64,000 nt of DNA from Homalodisca vitripennis (lineage: Eukaryota; Arthropoda; Insecta; Hemiptera; Cicadellidae): positions 73,050,001 to 73,114,000 of the forward strand of contig NC_060215.1 of assembly GCF_021130785.1 (NCBI RefSeq). Direction: 5' to 3'. The notes below the pieces were generated by a model that worked only from the letters and a program-made list of their open reading frames with translations, ran no database searches and had not been told where the DNA came from. Shown here one piece after another: positions 13,601 to 22,825 of this stretch (position 1 is the first letter of the stretch; every line of letters starts with the position of its first letter). Position numbers and translations under genes: made by a program.

Positions 13601-16243
13601 AAGTATATTTTCCCTTAGGTAATTAGTAACATAACAATCTTATTAAGTAAGAAGTGCTTTTTACAGGAGCTTTTAGTGATCACTTAAAAAATGGCCAAAA
13701 TCACATAAAACAAAATGAAAACTTAAAAACCAATCAATGGAAAGCAGACACACGGATTTTCTATGCAAAAGATTCCTTACTGTTGAGGTTAAGTGTAAGA
13801 GAGGACCTTATAGTCCTAACTTTGCCTCAATAAATCCAAGTTAATTTAATTTACCGAGTAAGTCAGACGGAAACTTATTTGTACATAGTCAAGAGAAAGA
13901 TGTTTTTGTATTAGGAGTATCGTACTGGAACGACAAAAGATATTAGATGCCACAGTATGTGGTTAGTTGCTGGTGTACGTGACAGGACGACGTTAGGACG
14001 CCATTGTTCTTCAGAAGCACTGAGAGTTGTAATATCAAACACTATTCATATTTTCACAGGTTGTGATTTCAAGTCAAGATTACGCTTGATATACAGGTTT
14101 GATCTAGTAATCCTAAGATTTATATTTTTAAATTATTACGACAAAAGTAAAACATTGTAATAATAGTACATATATTAGGTCTTGTCATTGTCCTCAGCTG
14201 CTAGTGATATTGGTTGTTTACCCGTACATCAGATTCGTTTCTCCAAAAGGTTTGACATAGCTCAACTTTACTACTGGAACAATTCAACTATTCAATTCTT
14301 AGATAAGCGTTGACTAAAGTTTATGACGGTTACTACTATGACGAATACAAAACTATTCGTCCTAAAGTGATAAAACTGACATATTTACTTAGCAACTTAA
14401 TACCGCTATACATCTTCCAAAACTGCTCAAAATTGTCCTGTGGATGTGATGCAAATAAATCGCCTCGCTGCAAGTATTATAAGTGTTAGGGGAAAAGTGA
14501 AAAATACTATTTAAAACATGAGGAATACGACAACAGCAAAATTTGAGTGGTGCATGGGCGTACATGGGTGATATTTTTGCCTACATGTATTGGAAACAAC
14601 AATGAACATAGTGGGTGTTGTTTCAATTCAACAATAACAGTTACAATCAGTGACTCATAATAATCTTACATAATAATCATATATTTTTAATATGTCTCGA
14701 CTACCGTAAAATTGCATCTACTATGTTGCCATTTTACATTAATTTTAATATCCGGCACAATATAAACTAAATCATAATTAATATTACAGCCTACAATCAG
14801 CAACTGATATTTTTGTGAGCTACTACGTACTCTCGATATAAAGAATGAGTACACTTTCTGACAAAGCATTCAGGACAGGTAGAACCACAACTATGCAATA
14901 AATCACTGAGAGTATGCATCTCTTATAATGCCAGTATGTTTATCTATTCAACTATTTGATCTGGCTTTGATATAAAACTGATGGAAAAGCAAATGTAATT
15001 TTAAACCTTTAACACAGTATTGCACAGTGCAGTATTTAATTTGTTTTTATCTTATGTACACGATATCTATTAAACGTTACAAACTACAAATATTACTATA
15101 AATATTTATACTAAATAAAGTTTTAGTATTAAATGCTTTTATGGTAGATTTACAAAAGTTTTAGTTAAGTAAAAATACTAAAGCTCAAATATGGTTAAAA
15201 CATATAATTGAAAAATGTAATATTGAAAGACACTTTACTTACTAAATAATAAATAGTTAAACTATTGAACGTTTCTCTAAGTGAACATTTTCTGCTATTC
15301 TAACTCTGAGTACAATTTTTTATCTCTCTCTCAATGGGCCTTAAGATCTTGATCTTCTTGATTTTATCTTGGACGGCAAAGTAGATTGCGCCCCCGCAAA
15401 GTTGCCTCCCCCCGACTCTGTTGTTAACCACACCGGGGAACGAGAACGTCGTGTTTCAAGATCACTATATTATTTTTAACAATAATGAAGATTTATTATT
15501 ATTATGAAGGTTTGTTTTTCCGAAGGATCTCACAGTTGTCGATGTTTCAAAGTTAAACTTTTAGGTTCTCGTAAACTAGAAGAATTCGGAGAAAATAACA
15601 GTTCAGTTATTGAGGGCGTTTAATCATCGGTTGATCAACATAAACCCGAGCTATGTTTAATCAATGAAAACGATTTGTAAAAAAGGAATCATATCATTCT
15701 TAAGTTGCATGAAATTAATATATTTAAGTTATACTAAATGATTTGATTGTAAAAAATGCATATTATTTATTATCAAAACTCGGTAATTGTATGAAAAAAC
15801 TATGAAGAATACGTCATGTTGTGAAATGACTAGGTTTTCAGGAACCGTGTTAAAAATAAAAGAATGTACTGTAGCTGGCGAAGTAAGTATAGATAAGCCC
15901 TCTCCGAGACCCCGGGACAAACGGGTTTATAGTTTATATAAACGGGTTCACGAGTTGCCGGTTAAGCGGGCTACAGGTTAGAGCACATGTACAAAGAGTT
16001 AACCTAATGAGGTTTGATTCAGGTTGTTTGTTGCAGGCTTGCTCCCTGGGTCCTGACAAGAGCCCTAGCTCCAGGAGGCCGAGACCGGAGCTCGATGGCC
16101 CCACTCCGTGTGACAACTACGGTTACATTGACCCCTTACTACACTCCCTCCACAAGGCCTTGTACCGCAAGTGCTCGAGATGTCCCTCACCGATAGATCA
16201 CAAACTGTGTAACAAGATTTCCAGGAGCTTACCCCTATCTTAG
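4514..16243 (+). CDS. Putative secreted six-cysteine peptide/protein, three-exon model
   Basis: The model joins 4514-4604, 15842-15882 and 16037-16243. This gives 339 nt, or 112 residues plus stop. Residues 1 to about 21 form a hydrophobic signal peptide ([16 protein letters not shown] then VPLVA), and the mature chain would start near RQFIQ. Six cysteines follow, in the contexts KEC, EAC, TPC, RKC, SRC and KLC, which suits three disulfides in a small extracellular protein. A basic RRPRPE stretch could be a processing site. Intron 1 would use a GC-AG donor (AG before GCAAGT, phase 1). Intron 2 is 154 bp with a strong GTAAGT donor and TTGTTTGTTGCAG acceptor, phase 0. Phases and total length are consistent, which supports the join, but exon 1 is 11 kb away and the link is inference. 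I do not recognise the family. A peptide hormone or small cuticular/defence protein are possibilities only. Confidence 0.45.
4646..6290. other. Intron or intergenic sequence, no recognised content
   Basis: The first 220 bp stay GC-richer and then give way to AT-rich DNA. No exon, repeat family or transposon coding sequence is recognised. It would be part of intron 1 of the six-cysteine gene model. Confidence 0.35.
6300..6850 (-). pseudogene. Degenerate mariner-type (DDE) transposase
   Basis: On the minus strand the sequence reads, with frameshifts, through typical transposase blocks. These include [14 protein letters not shown], then [12 protein letters not shown], then [13 protein letters not shown] (equivalent to the family's DGAPAHY block, with the catalytic Asp changed), and finally [10 protein letters not shown] followed by HYLKDKA. 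The order matches the helix-turn-helix to catalytic-core order of mariner-like transposases. The N-terminal part is missing or unreadable and several stops are present, so it is a dead copy. No terminal inverted repeats were found. Confidence 0.75.
6851..8572. other. AT-rich sequence without recognised genes
   Basis: No coding exon, RNA gene or transposon signature is seen. It would lie inside intron 1 of the six-cysteine gene model. Confidence 0.35.
8573..8580. repeat. Left target-site duplication of the hAT element
   Basis: The 8-mer GTATCACA here is repeated exactly at 12095-12102, directly outside the other end of the element. An 8-bp duplication is characteristic of hAT transposition. 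Confidence 0.9.
8990..11645. repeat. Array of alternating inverted modules (TTCCGGTCGG repeats) inside the hAT element
   Basis: The decamer TTCCGGTCGG or a one-base variant occurs on the plus strand at about 9013, 9184, 9368, 10839 and 11021. Its reverse complement (CCGACCGGAA-like) occurs at about 11310, 11482 and 11635. Each copy sits in a longer module of about 170-180 bp with shared blocks such as TATAATTATCGA and CAACCACTCAACCAG. The segment at about 9184-9598 is directly repeated at about 10839-11255, and the 11220-11640 segment is the inverted complement of 9000-9240. The DNA should form large hairpins. It may be a fold-back element inserted in the hAT, or an amplified internal part of it. 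Confidence 0.75.
9665..10838 (+). pseudogene. 5'-truncated LINE, reverse transcriptase C-terminal part
   Basis: The plus strand reads [17 protein letters not shown], then [10 protein letters not shown], which are the conserved RT blocks leading to the catalytic YADD box. After a decayed stretch come [17 protein letters not shown] and then, in the open frame 10109-10483, RT-thumb/C-terminal residues including [10 protein letters not shown] and [15 protein letters not shown]. Frameshifts and stops are present throughout. The 3' end carries an ATT-rich tail near 10811-10836. The copy interrupts the inverted-module array; the flanks share only ACTT, so the target duplication is short or eroded. 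Jockey/CR1-like affiliation is likely but not resolved. Confidence 0.85.
11604..11948 (-). pseudogene. hAT transposase fragment (DUF4371/ZMYM1-like)
   Basis: The minus-strand frame of 114 residues contains [18 protein letters not shown] followed by PLRGHW. This matches the conserved 'CG..NIPLRGH' block of DUF4371-type hAT transposases as I know them. It ends within the terminal inverted-module array, so the catalytic and dimerisation parts are absent. Its position inside an element with hAT ends supports the assignment. Confidence 0.65.
12095..12102. repeat. Right target-site duplication of the hAT element
   Basis: GTATCACA immediately follows the CTACTG end of the element and matches the 8 bp before its left end at 8573-8580. 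Confidence 0.9.
12191..12290 (+). repeat. G-rich dispersed repeat, copy A
   Basis: It starts AGTGATCATTAAACACGA, continues into CGGGGGAGAGGTCGACTT and GGGGGCGCGAT, and ends near TGCCGCCCATAT. The same succession of blocks is found at 12662 (same strand) and at 15369-15466 (opposite strand), so it is a diverged dispersed family. No coding frame is seen. Confidence 0.55.
12662..12775 (+). repeat. G-rich dispersed repeat, copy B, with C and G homopolymers
   Basis: It shares AGTGA, the GAAACACG block, a poly-C run, GATGGGGAG, a poly-G run and a CCGCCTATTTT block with copies A and C. Homopolymer runs of about 12 C and 13 G have expanded in this copy. Confidence 0.5.
12776..15368. other. AT-rich sequence without recognised genes
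   Basis: Short open frames here begin at non-ATG codons or have no recognisable content. No RNA gene or transposon coding sequence is seen. It would be the distal part of intron 1 of the six-cysteine gene model. Confidence 0.35.
15369..15466 (-). repeat. G-rich dispersed repeat, copy C (inverted)
   Basis: Read on the minus strand it gives AGTGATCTTGAAACACGA, CGGGGGGAGGCAACTT and GGGGGCGCAAT, then CTTTGCCGTCCAAG. It lines up block by block with copy A at 12191. Boundaries are approximate. Confidence 0.5.
15842..15882 (+). CDS. Exon 2 of the six-cysteine protein model
   Basis: A 41-nt micro-exon lies between a TTTTCAG acceptor and a consensus GTAAGT donor. Entered in phase 1 it encodes [14 protein letters not shown], which contains the first cysteine. 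Alternatively, the frame could start at an in-frame ATG at 15802, which would remove the signal peptide; I consider that less likely. Confidence 0.45.
16037..16243 (+). CDS. Exon 3 (terminal) of the six-cysteine protein model
   Basis: The exon follows TTGTTTGTTGCAG and encodes 68 residues ending at TAG 16241-16243. It is much more GC-rich than its surroundings, as real exons are here. It holds five of the six cysteines and a basic Pro-rich SSRRPRPE stretch. No AATAAA occurs between the stop and the LINE remnant that begins about 30 bp further on after a poly-T run (16257-16271). Confidence 0.6.
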   Translation, partial: ACSLGPDKSPSSRRPRPELDGPTPCDNYGYIDPLLHSLHKALYRKCSRCPSPIDHKLCNKISRSLPLS

Positions 16244-16274
16244 CTTCTCGGACTGTTTTTTTTTTTTTTTTACC

Positions 16275-18830
16275 TGTATACTGGTCAGTGAGTGACAGGA
16301 CGTAAAAAATGACATAAATGAAGTCCTTTTTGGGTCGTTAGCAGCCATTTGTGCCACTATTAAATTCATCCAAACTGAGATAAGTGCTGTAAGAAAGGAA
16401 AATCACCAGTGCACCTCACTTCAGAATGATGTTGACGGGCTTAAGGAGCGAATCAGGACCCTAGAATAATTTTCAAGAAGAACAAACATTGAAATAAGCG
16501 GGATCCCAAAAGCTCCAAGAGAAGATGTTGCCAGGACCATGAAGGACGTGGGAGCAGCGTTAGGAGTGATAGTGGAGGCCAACTAGGTTGCGGATGCACA
16601 CAAAATCCCGTCATTTAAGCGAGGTCGCATCCCGTCGCTGGTGATCCAGTTCCAGGTCTATGTTGTTAAGGACTTTTTGATCTCCAAGTATAAAGAACAC
16701 AAGAATATCATCGCCAGGATATTAACTCTGCGTACCCTCCAAACAAGGTCTACGCCAACGAGCATCTGTCTCCAAATAACAAGTTCCTCTTGTCTAGTCT
16801 GAAGAAAAATTGTAAAGAGATAGGCTACAAATACGCATGTGTACGGAAAATATTTGCGAGAAAGGCACATGCTGAGAGTTGTCAAAGAATAAACTGTATT
16901 GATGACATAACAAACTTAAGTGAGCATGACAACAATCTGCAGGTCAGGAGTTTTTATAAGTTAGTTTTACTAGTAAAAATGTGTTTTTATGGTTTTGTTT
17001 TATTTATTAGTTTTAGTTCTCTAATTTATTAATACAACATTTATATATGAGGGCTGACAACATGCATGGTTTTGATTCATTGGATTAATTTCTTTCCGTC
17101 CCAGAAAAGCGCATATAGTCTAGATTTCCTTAATGCCAAAATATGAAGCACGAGAAAAACTTTAATAATCTTTTGGTTAAAAGTTAACAAACTAAAAGTA
17201 ATATTGAATGGAAGTGGCGAGGAAATCTGTATAATATTGAGGGGTATCATATGTTTGCTCATGCAATCATAATTATAGAGCGGTGGTCGTTATATGTTTC
17301 ATAAGAAGTAATATAAATGTCACAAAAATCACATATATAAATATGCGTACTGCATGTGTAATTTTGTTGTAAATTAAACTAAAAAAATTTGCTACTTTCC
17401 TTTGTATATATAGATTACACGAATAAAAGGAAAATAACTTAGTGTTATTAGCAGAAGAATTACCAAACATCAAGACAAATGCTATAGTTGTGCAAGACGT
17501 CAACATAAACTTATTGGACTTAACGTCCAGAAGCGCGCAGAACTATAATATGATGTATAAGAACGCATTTATATCACTGGTTACTTTTCTAACAAGAATT
17601 ACAACAAAATCCAGGTCTGTATCGAATAAAATAACAAATACCATTGACTTAACCAAACCAATTTTTACGCTTCAAAACTTAAAAGATGTCAGCGACCCAC
17701 ATCACAACAATGGAAATTATAAGTAACTTACATGCATTTAGAGCAGATAAGATAGTAAACAAGCTTCTGCTTAATGGTGGTACTATTGTGTGGCCGAGTG
17801 TTGAGCCGAAGAAGGAAACAATGATTTTGTTAACGTCCCATCAGATATTGATAATTCGTCCTTAATAAACGACCTACTTACTCAAACTTTTCTCATACAA
17901 GTCGATGCTTTTGCGGATTACATAGCTTTATTTTGTGCAAATCAAAATATTATAACCATTTGGAAAACTTGTAACAATGATTTAAATATTTAGAGACACT
18001 GGTGTATTATAAATGAAACGGAAATATATTTAAGTAAAACCATGTTTGTTAATTTTGTTCTGAGAGGTTTTTATTTGCATAGAAAGCTTCAGTTTCACAG
18101 TAGTAAATGTACTGACAAAGCCTTTGACTGTAACTGATAATAGAGAAAGTAAATAGTTTTAAGTATTTAGGAATTGTCATAGATGAAAGCGTAACCTGGC
18201 AAAATCGTATTATCAGCCTACACAAGTCAAAATCTCTAAATATATGAATATTACATTTTTTAAGAAGTATTTGTGACCTATCCCTGTAGCGTACACTTTA
18301 ATTCACCTTAATTAATTCTCGCCTTTATTATGGAATAACTTGTTGAGGAAAAACTTTTAAATACCTGATAGAAAAGTTAAAGAGTCATACAAAATCACCA
18401 TCTATGAATTATTATGGCAAAAGAGATACGAGATCTTTCTTTTCCGCTCTGTACAGAATTGAAAATATTACCGATAAGTGTAAATGAATAGGCATTTTAT
18501 ATATCAGAAGTGGTAATCAAGTTCATCTAGTTCTAAACTTGAAAACGAAAATAAGCAGTTAAAAGATGAAATAAAACAGTTACAAATTTCAGGTCAAATG
18601 TAACAAGATCCCTTTTACAAAACTAGAAACTCACAAAAAATATTTTTAGAATTCCTAAAGTTACTTTTAGGCAAGCTCATTATTATGGTGGTCCTAAATA
18701 TTTGAATTAGTTACCCCGTTATATAAAACACACTAGTAGTATTAACACTTACTCCTCTACATTGCATTCTTGGTTTCTTCGAAATAACGAAATCGTTTTT
18801 TAATTACAGTATTACATTTAGTCCCTAAAA
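16275..18830 (+). pseudogene. Decayed LINE: ORF1, endonuclease and RT remnants
   Basis: ORF1 (about 16310-16910) reads RRTNIEISGIPKAPREDV, then VIVEAN, ADAHKIPSFKRGRIP, and later VYANEHLSPNNKFLLSSLKK and ARKAHAES. This is the ORF1 type common in insect LINEs. The endonuclease part (17442-17726) reads VVQDVNINLLDLTSRS and later TRITTKSRS. The RT part (about 17850-18790) shows DAFADYIALFC (degenerate YADD), NSFKYLGIVIDESVTWQNRI and a final LPRYIKHTSSINTYSS block. Stops, frameshifts and internal deletions are frequent. Non-coding 3' sequence may continue to about 19150. The copy begins just after the terminal exon of the six-cysteine gene. Confidence 0.85.
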
Positions 18831-19202
18831 AATCGTAGGCTGCTTATAAGCTTTTCTCATTTTTTTGTTTATTTGTTTCCATTCCATATTGTAAATATGA
18901 GTGTAGTACTTACTTGCGGATTATTTTCTTTTCATCATTATAAAAAGATAGCTGTAATTATGGTATGTTTTGAAACACTGTTTAATTAAGTGTTATGTAT
19001 TTGTTTCCATTTAAAAGCAAGATGTTGCAGAGCTCATTATGTTACCTTTGTTTTAAACTAATACGGGCATTGTTTTAACTTAGCATTAAGAATGAATAAT
19101 TTCCTAATTATGTAAGTGTATATTTTAAATAATGGAAATAAATTATTTGCCATTCTGGTATTTCAAATCTAGACTTCTAATATATATATTTATATGAATC
19201 TC

Positions 19203-19206
<4 letters not shown>

Positions 19207-19268
<62 letters not shown>
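19207..19268. repeat. (TA)n microsatellite
   Basis: About 62 bp of uninterrupted TA dinucleotide lie between the LINE remnant and the apolipophorin gene. Confidence 0.95.
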
Positions 19269-19270
<2 letters not shown>

Positions 19271-19670
19271 AAACAGAGATTGGCGGGTTCCTGACCGATT
19301 ATAATTACCCTATCATTTTCCTGTTAAGATGGCATAGCACAGCACTGTAGTTTGTTAATGTCTGATAGATACTCTGAATGTGACAAGTCTGACACAAGAT
19401 TCATATCTCTTGGATATTAAAGGTACTAAAATATTAGATAATAATTTATACATGTGCGTTATTTGTCATGTAATATACATTAGTTAACTGTATTTTAATT
19501 TGCATTTATTTTATTGTTTTGATACTGATTTAAAATGTCTGAAATAAAGAGTTTGTACAAGATTGTCTGCTTAAATTTGGCTTTTCCAGTGGGAGAACAA
19601 GAATACAATATTATGTATAATTGGAGGGGTTTTAAAAGTAAAAGAATTAAAACATGTATTTTTGATTTTG

Positions 19671-19676
19671 TTTATT
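19671..19676 (-). terminator. Polyadenylation signal of the apolipophorin-III-like gene
   Basis: AATAAA on the minus strand lies about 105 nt downstream of the stop codon at 19779-19781 and is the first one met. Confidence 0.7.
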
Positions 19677-19778
19677 TGCGCATTATACAATAAAATACTT
19701 ATGTATGATTCATTTCATGTCGTATAAAAACATAGTGTCAAAAGAGAACATGTGCAAGAAGATTACATTCTTATAAGT

Positions 19779-19823
19779 TTACTGCTTCTTATTCTTGTCT
19801 GCCAGCAAGTCTTGGACCTTGGA
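19779..19823 (-). CDS. Apolipophorin-III-like gene, exon 4
   Basis: A TTTCTTTTTTCAG acceptor precedes codons for SKVQDLLADKNKKQ and TAA. The lysine-rich tail resembles the C-terminus of known apolipophorin-III chains. Confidence 0.85.
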   Translation of the reverse strand, partial: SKVQDLLADKNKKQ

Positions 19824-22783
19824 CTGAAAAAAGAAATGAATGTAAAACATACGGCTGAAGTGTTACATTTCCAACAGATATCATTGTTATTACAAGGAGT
19901 ATAATGCTAATTTTACAAACACTACAAAGATCACATTACACTACTCGTAATTATATACTAACAAATGATCTCGAGTAATCTAATAGATTAAGTAATCTAA
20001 GGGGGGGGGGGGTAATCAAGGGTAAGTAATCTAATATGTTCAACATTTTGGAGTGTAGATATTATATAACATTTGGTACTGCAGCTACTGTATCAATGCA
20101 ACATCAAAATTACTTAAACCTCGCATTTACTGGAAATTTTATCTTAACAACTCCGAGATATTGATGACATCCTGAGGTCTTACAAAGGGTACTCCGTTGT
20201 GATAATTTCTTGGAATTGTTTTAGAAAGATTTTGGTCACAACTTTTTAAATCACTTTTCTTGTACACAATAAAACAAATCTAACATTCATCAGGTGATTG
20301 TCAGTATTTAGAGTAGTATTTTTGTTCAATCGGAAACGCATAATAATTGCATCCTGAAATGATATTTAAATAACAATTTATATGTAATTTTATTGCATTC
20401 CATTTTAATTTAAGAAAAGGATAATTTCTTTAAGACTTAAGTTATTAAAAATGTGCTTTTCCTTCAGTCGCTTTTCGTATATGTACTGTGAAACATTAAA
20501 TTCTTATCTTCAGTGGTTTTACCTTCGGCATAGCTATAAAATTACCCAAAATTCCCGTTTTCAATGCCTATAATTCGAGGGTAAATTGAGAAGGCTTTCT
20601 GTTTGGGAAGTCACATTAAGGGACTATGACTCTAAGATTAACTGGTGCAATAAAACACTGGTAGAGTATTCTGATTTCCTATTTCAAAGACCTTACCTCG
20701 AGCTGGCTGACCGACTTGGAGAGCTCAGTGCCCGCCTGCTGAGCAAGAGCCTTGAGATCCTCGGAAGCCGTACCCGCGTGCTGCTCCACTGCGTCCTGCA
20801 CGCTCTTGCTGACTGCCGCCAGGTTGCTGTATCCGGTCTTCACTTGCTCCAGCAGTTTGCCCACGTCAGGGTTCCTCTGTGCGAGCTCCTCCACTGTCTT
20901 ATTGATCTTGGTCTGCACCTGGCTCAGCATCCCGGCGAACGTGGTGCCGTTCACGTTGTATTCGGATAGCTGTAAACAGCCGAACAGAATTTCAAGTTTA
21001 TTGTTACTAAGTACTAATTTCAATAACATCTTACTAAGTAAATATTTATTTAAACATTATACATTAATCAATACAATGCAGATAATGATTGGTTTTGACA
21101 TTCAGGTAACGTTTATCGAGTATCATATGCTGTTTTTGTTATTTTCATGGACCAATAATAAAATTGAATCACATTCGCTAATATTCTTAATATTTATGAA
21201 TTTAAATTCTATTATGGATATGTTTCTCATCACTCATATTTGTGATGAGTAACATATTGAGTGATGTGTATATGTTTCTCATCACGTACATAGACATTAT
21301 CATCACATTCTCTCCACGTAGTGGCGTATGAAAATGACTCAATCTTGAAATATGGAATAAAACAGAAATTAAAAAATGTAAATAGGTGCCCATATCGTTA
21401 TATAGACAAATTGGGTTTATTGTTCCGGTAAATATAGTTTTAGGGGTGGTATTTTGGTATCCATGATCACTGTGAGAAAAAGGATTATGGCTTTTGTAGA
21501 ACATCGCGTTATTTAGTTTTCATTATTTAAAACCATTCCTCTTTTATAACGTCTCTATTCAGTGCACTCCTCAAACCTTTCTCTTCCTTTCAATGTTTAC
21601 CATTGTGGTCAATCACGTGTATGGAAATGGCATTTTGATCAATAAAATGTACACAAAAATGACTCATAGTTTTACTATTTTCAGTAAATCGTAATAGCAT
21701 TTATTTCATATCAATAGGTATGATTGTTGTCATGATTATTGTCAAAAACATGGGGAGATGTATTATTCCAAAATAATTTTGGCATTAAAATCAATAAATA
21801 TTTGGAATATTTCAATAACATGAAAGTCTCTGTGATAACAGGATCAGTTGAAATCATGGAACATGTCCGATTTTCAGAGACGCCTCACACAATTAAAACT
21901 TTAAAATATATCATATATACAAATAAAACTAAGAAAAAAAGAAGTACCTTACTTAAATCATGATACTCATTTCCCCCACTATAAGATATGAAAATGTTTG
22001 TTTGATCGTAAAATTAATCTAGATGTATTTTTTATATAAATTTACATTAACACAAATGTTATCTATTCTGTGAATTAGGATTAGTAACATGGGATTGTTG
22101 AGAGTGAACTCTACAATCACGACAATGTTGTTTGAAGATTATTCAACATTCTTGCAAACAAACTTCAATAAAATTAACATTTTTGAAAAATTTTCGTGAT
22201 TTTGAATTTTGAAGTAGACAATAATTGATAACACGGTAACTAATAAAACATATTTTACTTGTACTGATCTATTATTTATTTTTTTCTTAGCATATGTTTC
22301 CTGCAGAGAAATGTAATGATGCTTTTAAAAATTAATTTTAAGGATTTATTTTATTTCCCTTGTATCAAAAATTACCTGCTTCTGGAATTTCTCGGCGCTT
22401 TCTTTGATCTTGTCGACGTTTTCTTGGAGTGTAGTCTTCACTTCTTCCTGAGTAGAGGGGATGTCCACGCCGATTATACCTTCCACAGTGTGGGTCACAT
22501 TCTGGAATTTGGTGTTCAGGTTTTCAAGTAACTTGGAGAAGGACAGAGGCTCCTCCGCGGTCTTATCTCCTCTCACCTGTTGACAAAAGTATTACAATTA
22601 GACTTTATAAAACGTAGAAGAACCTAGGAAATATTTTGTAAATCCTAGCAAGTAATTTGTATAGACATGCATATGTGTGTAATGAGCCGAATGATTGGTA
22701 TATACCAATCACGTTATAAACAACTGCTTAAATCATGGTATTATAGTTAACCTATTTAATATATGTATAAAATATACTAATAT

Positions 22784-22825
<42 letters not shown>

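Noticed and set aside
15890..15977. Alternative longer exon 2 ending at CTACAG/GTTAGA
   Set aside because: Joining it to the terminal exon in its phase gives an early stop, whereas the GTAAGT donor at 15883 keeps the frame.
20586..21252. Plus-strand frames of 127 and 166 codons across apolipophorin exon 3
   Set aside because: They are antisense shadows of a GC-rich exon on the minus strand.
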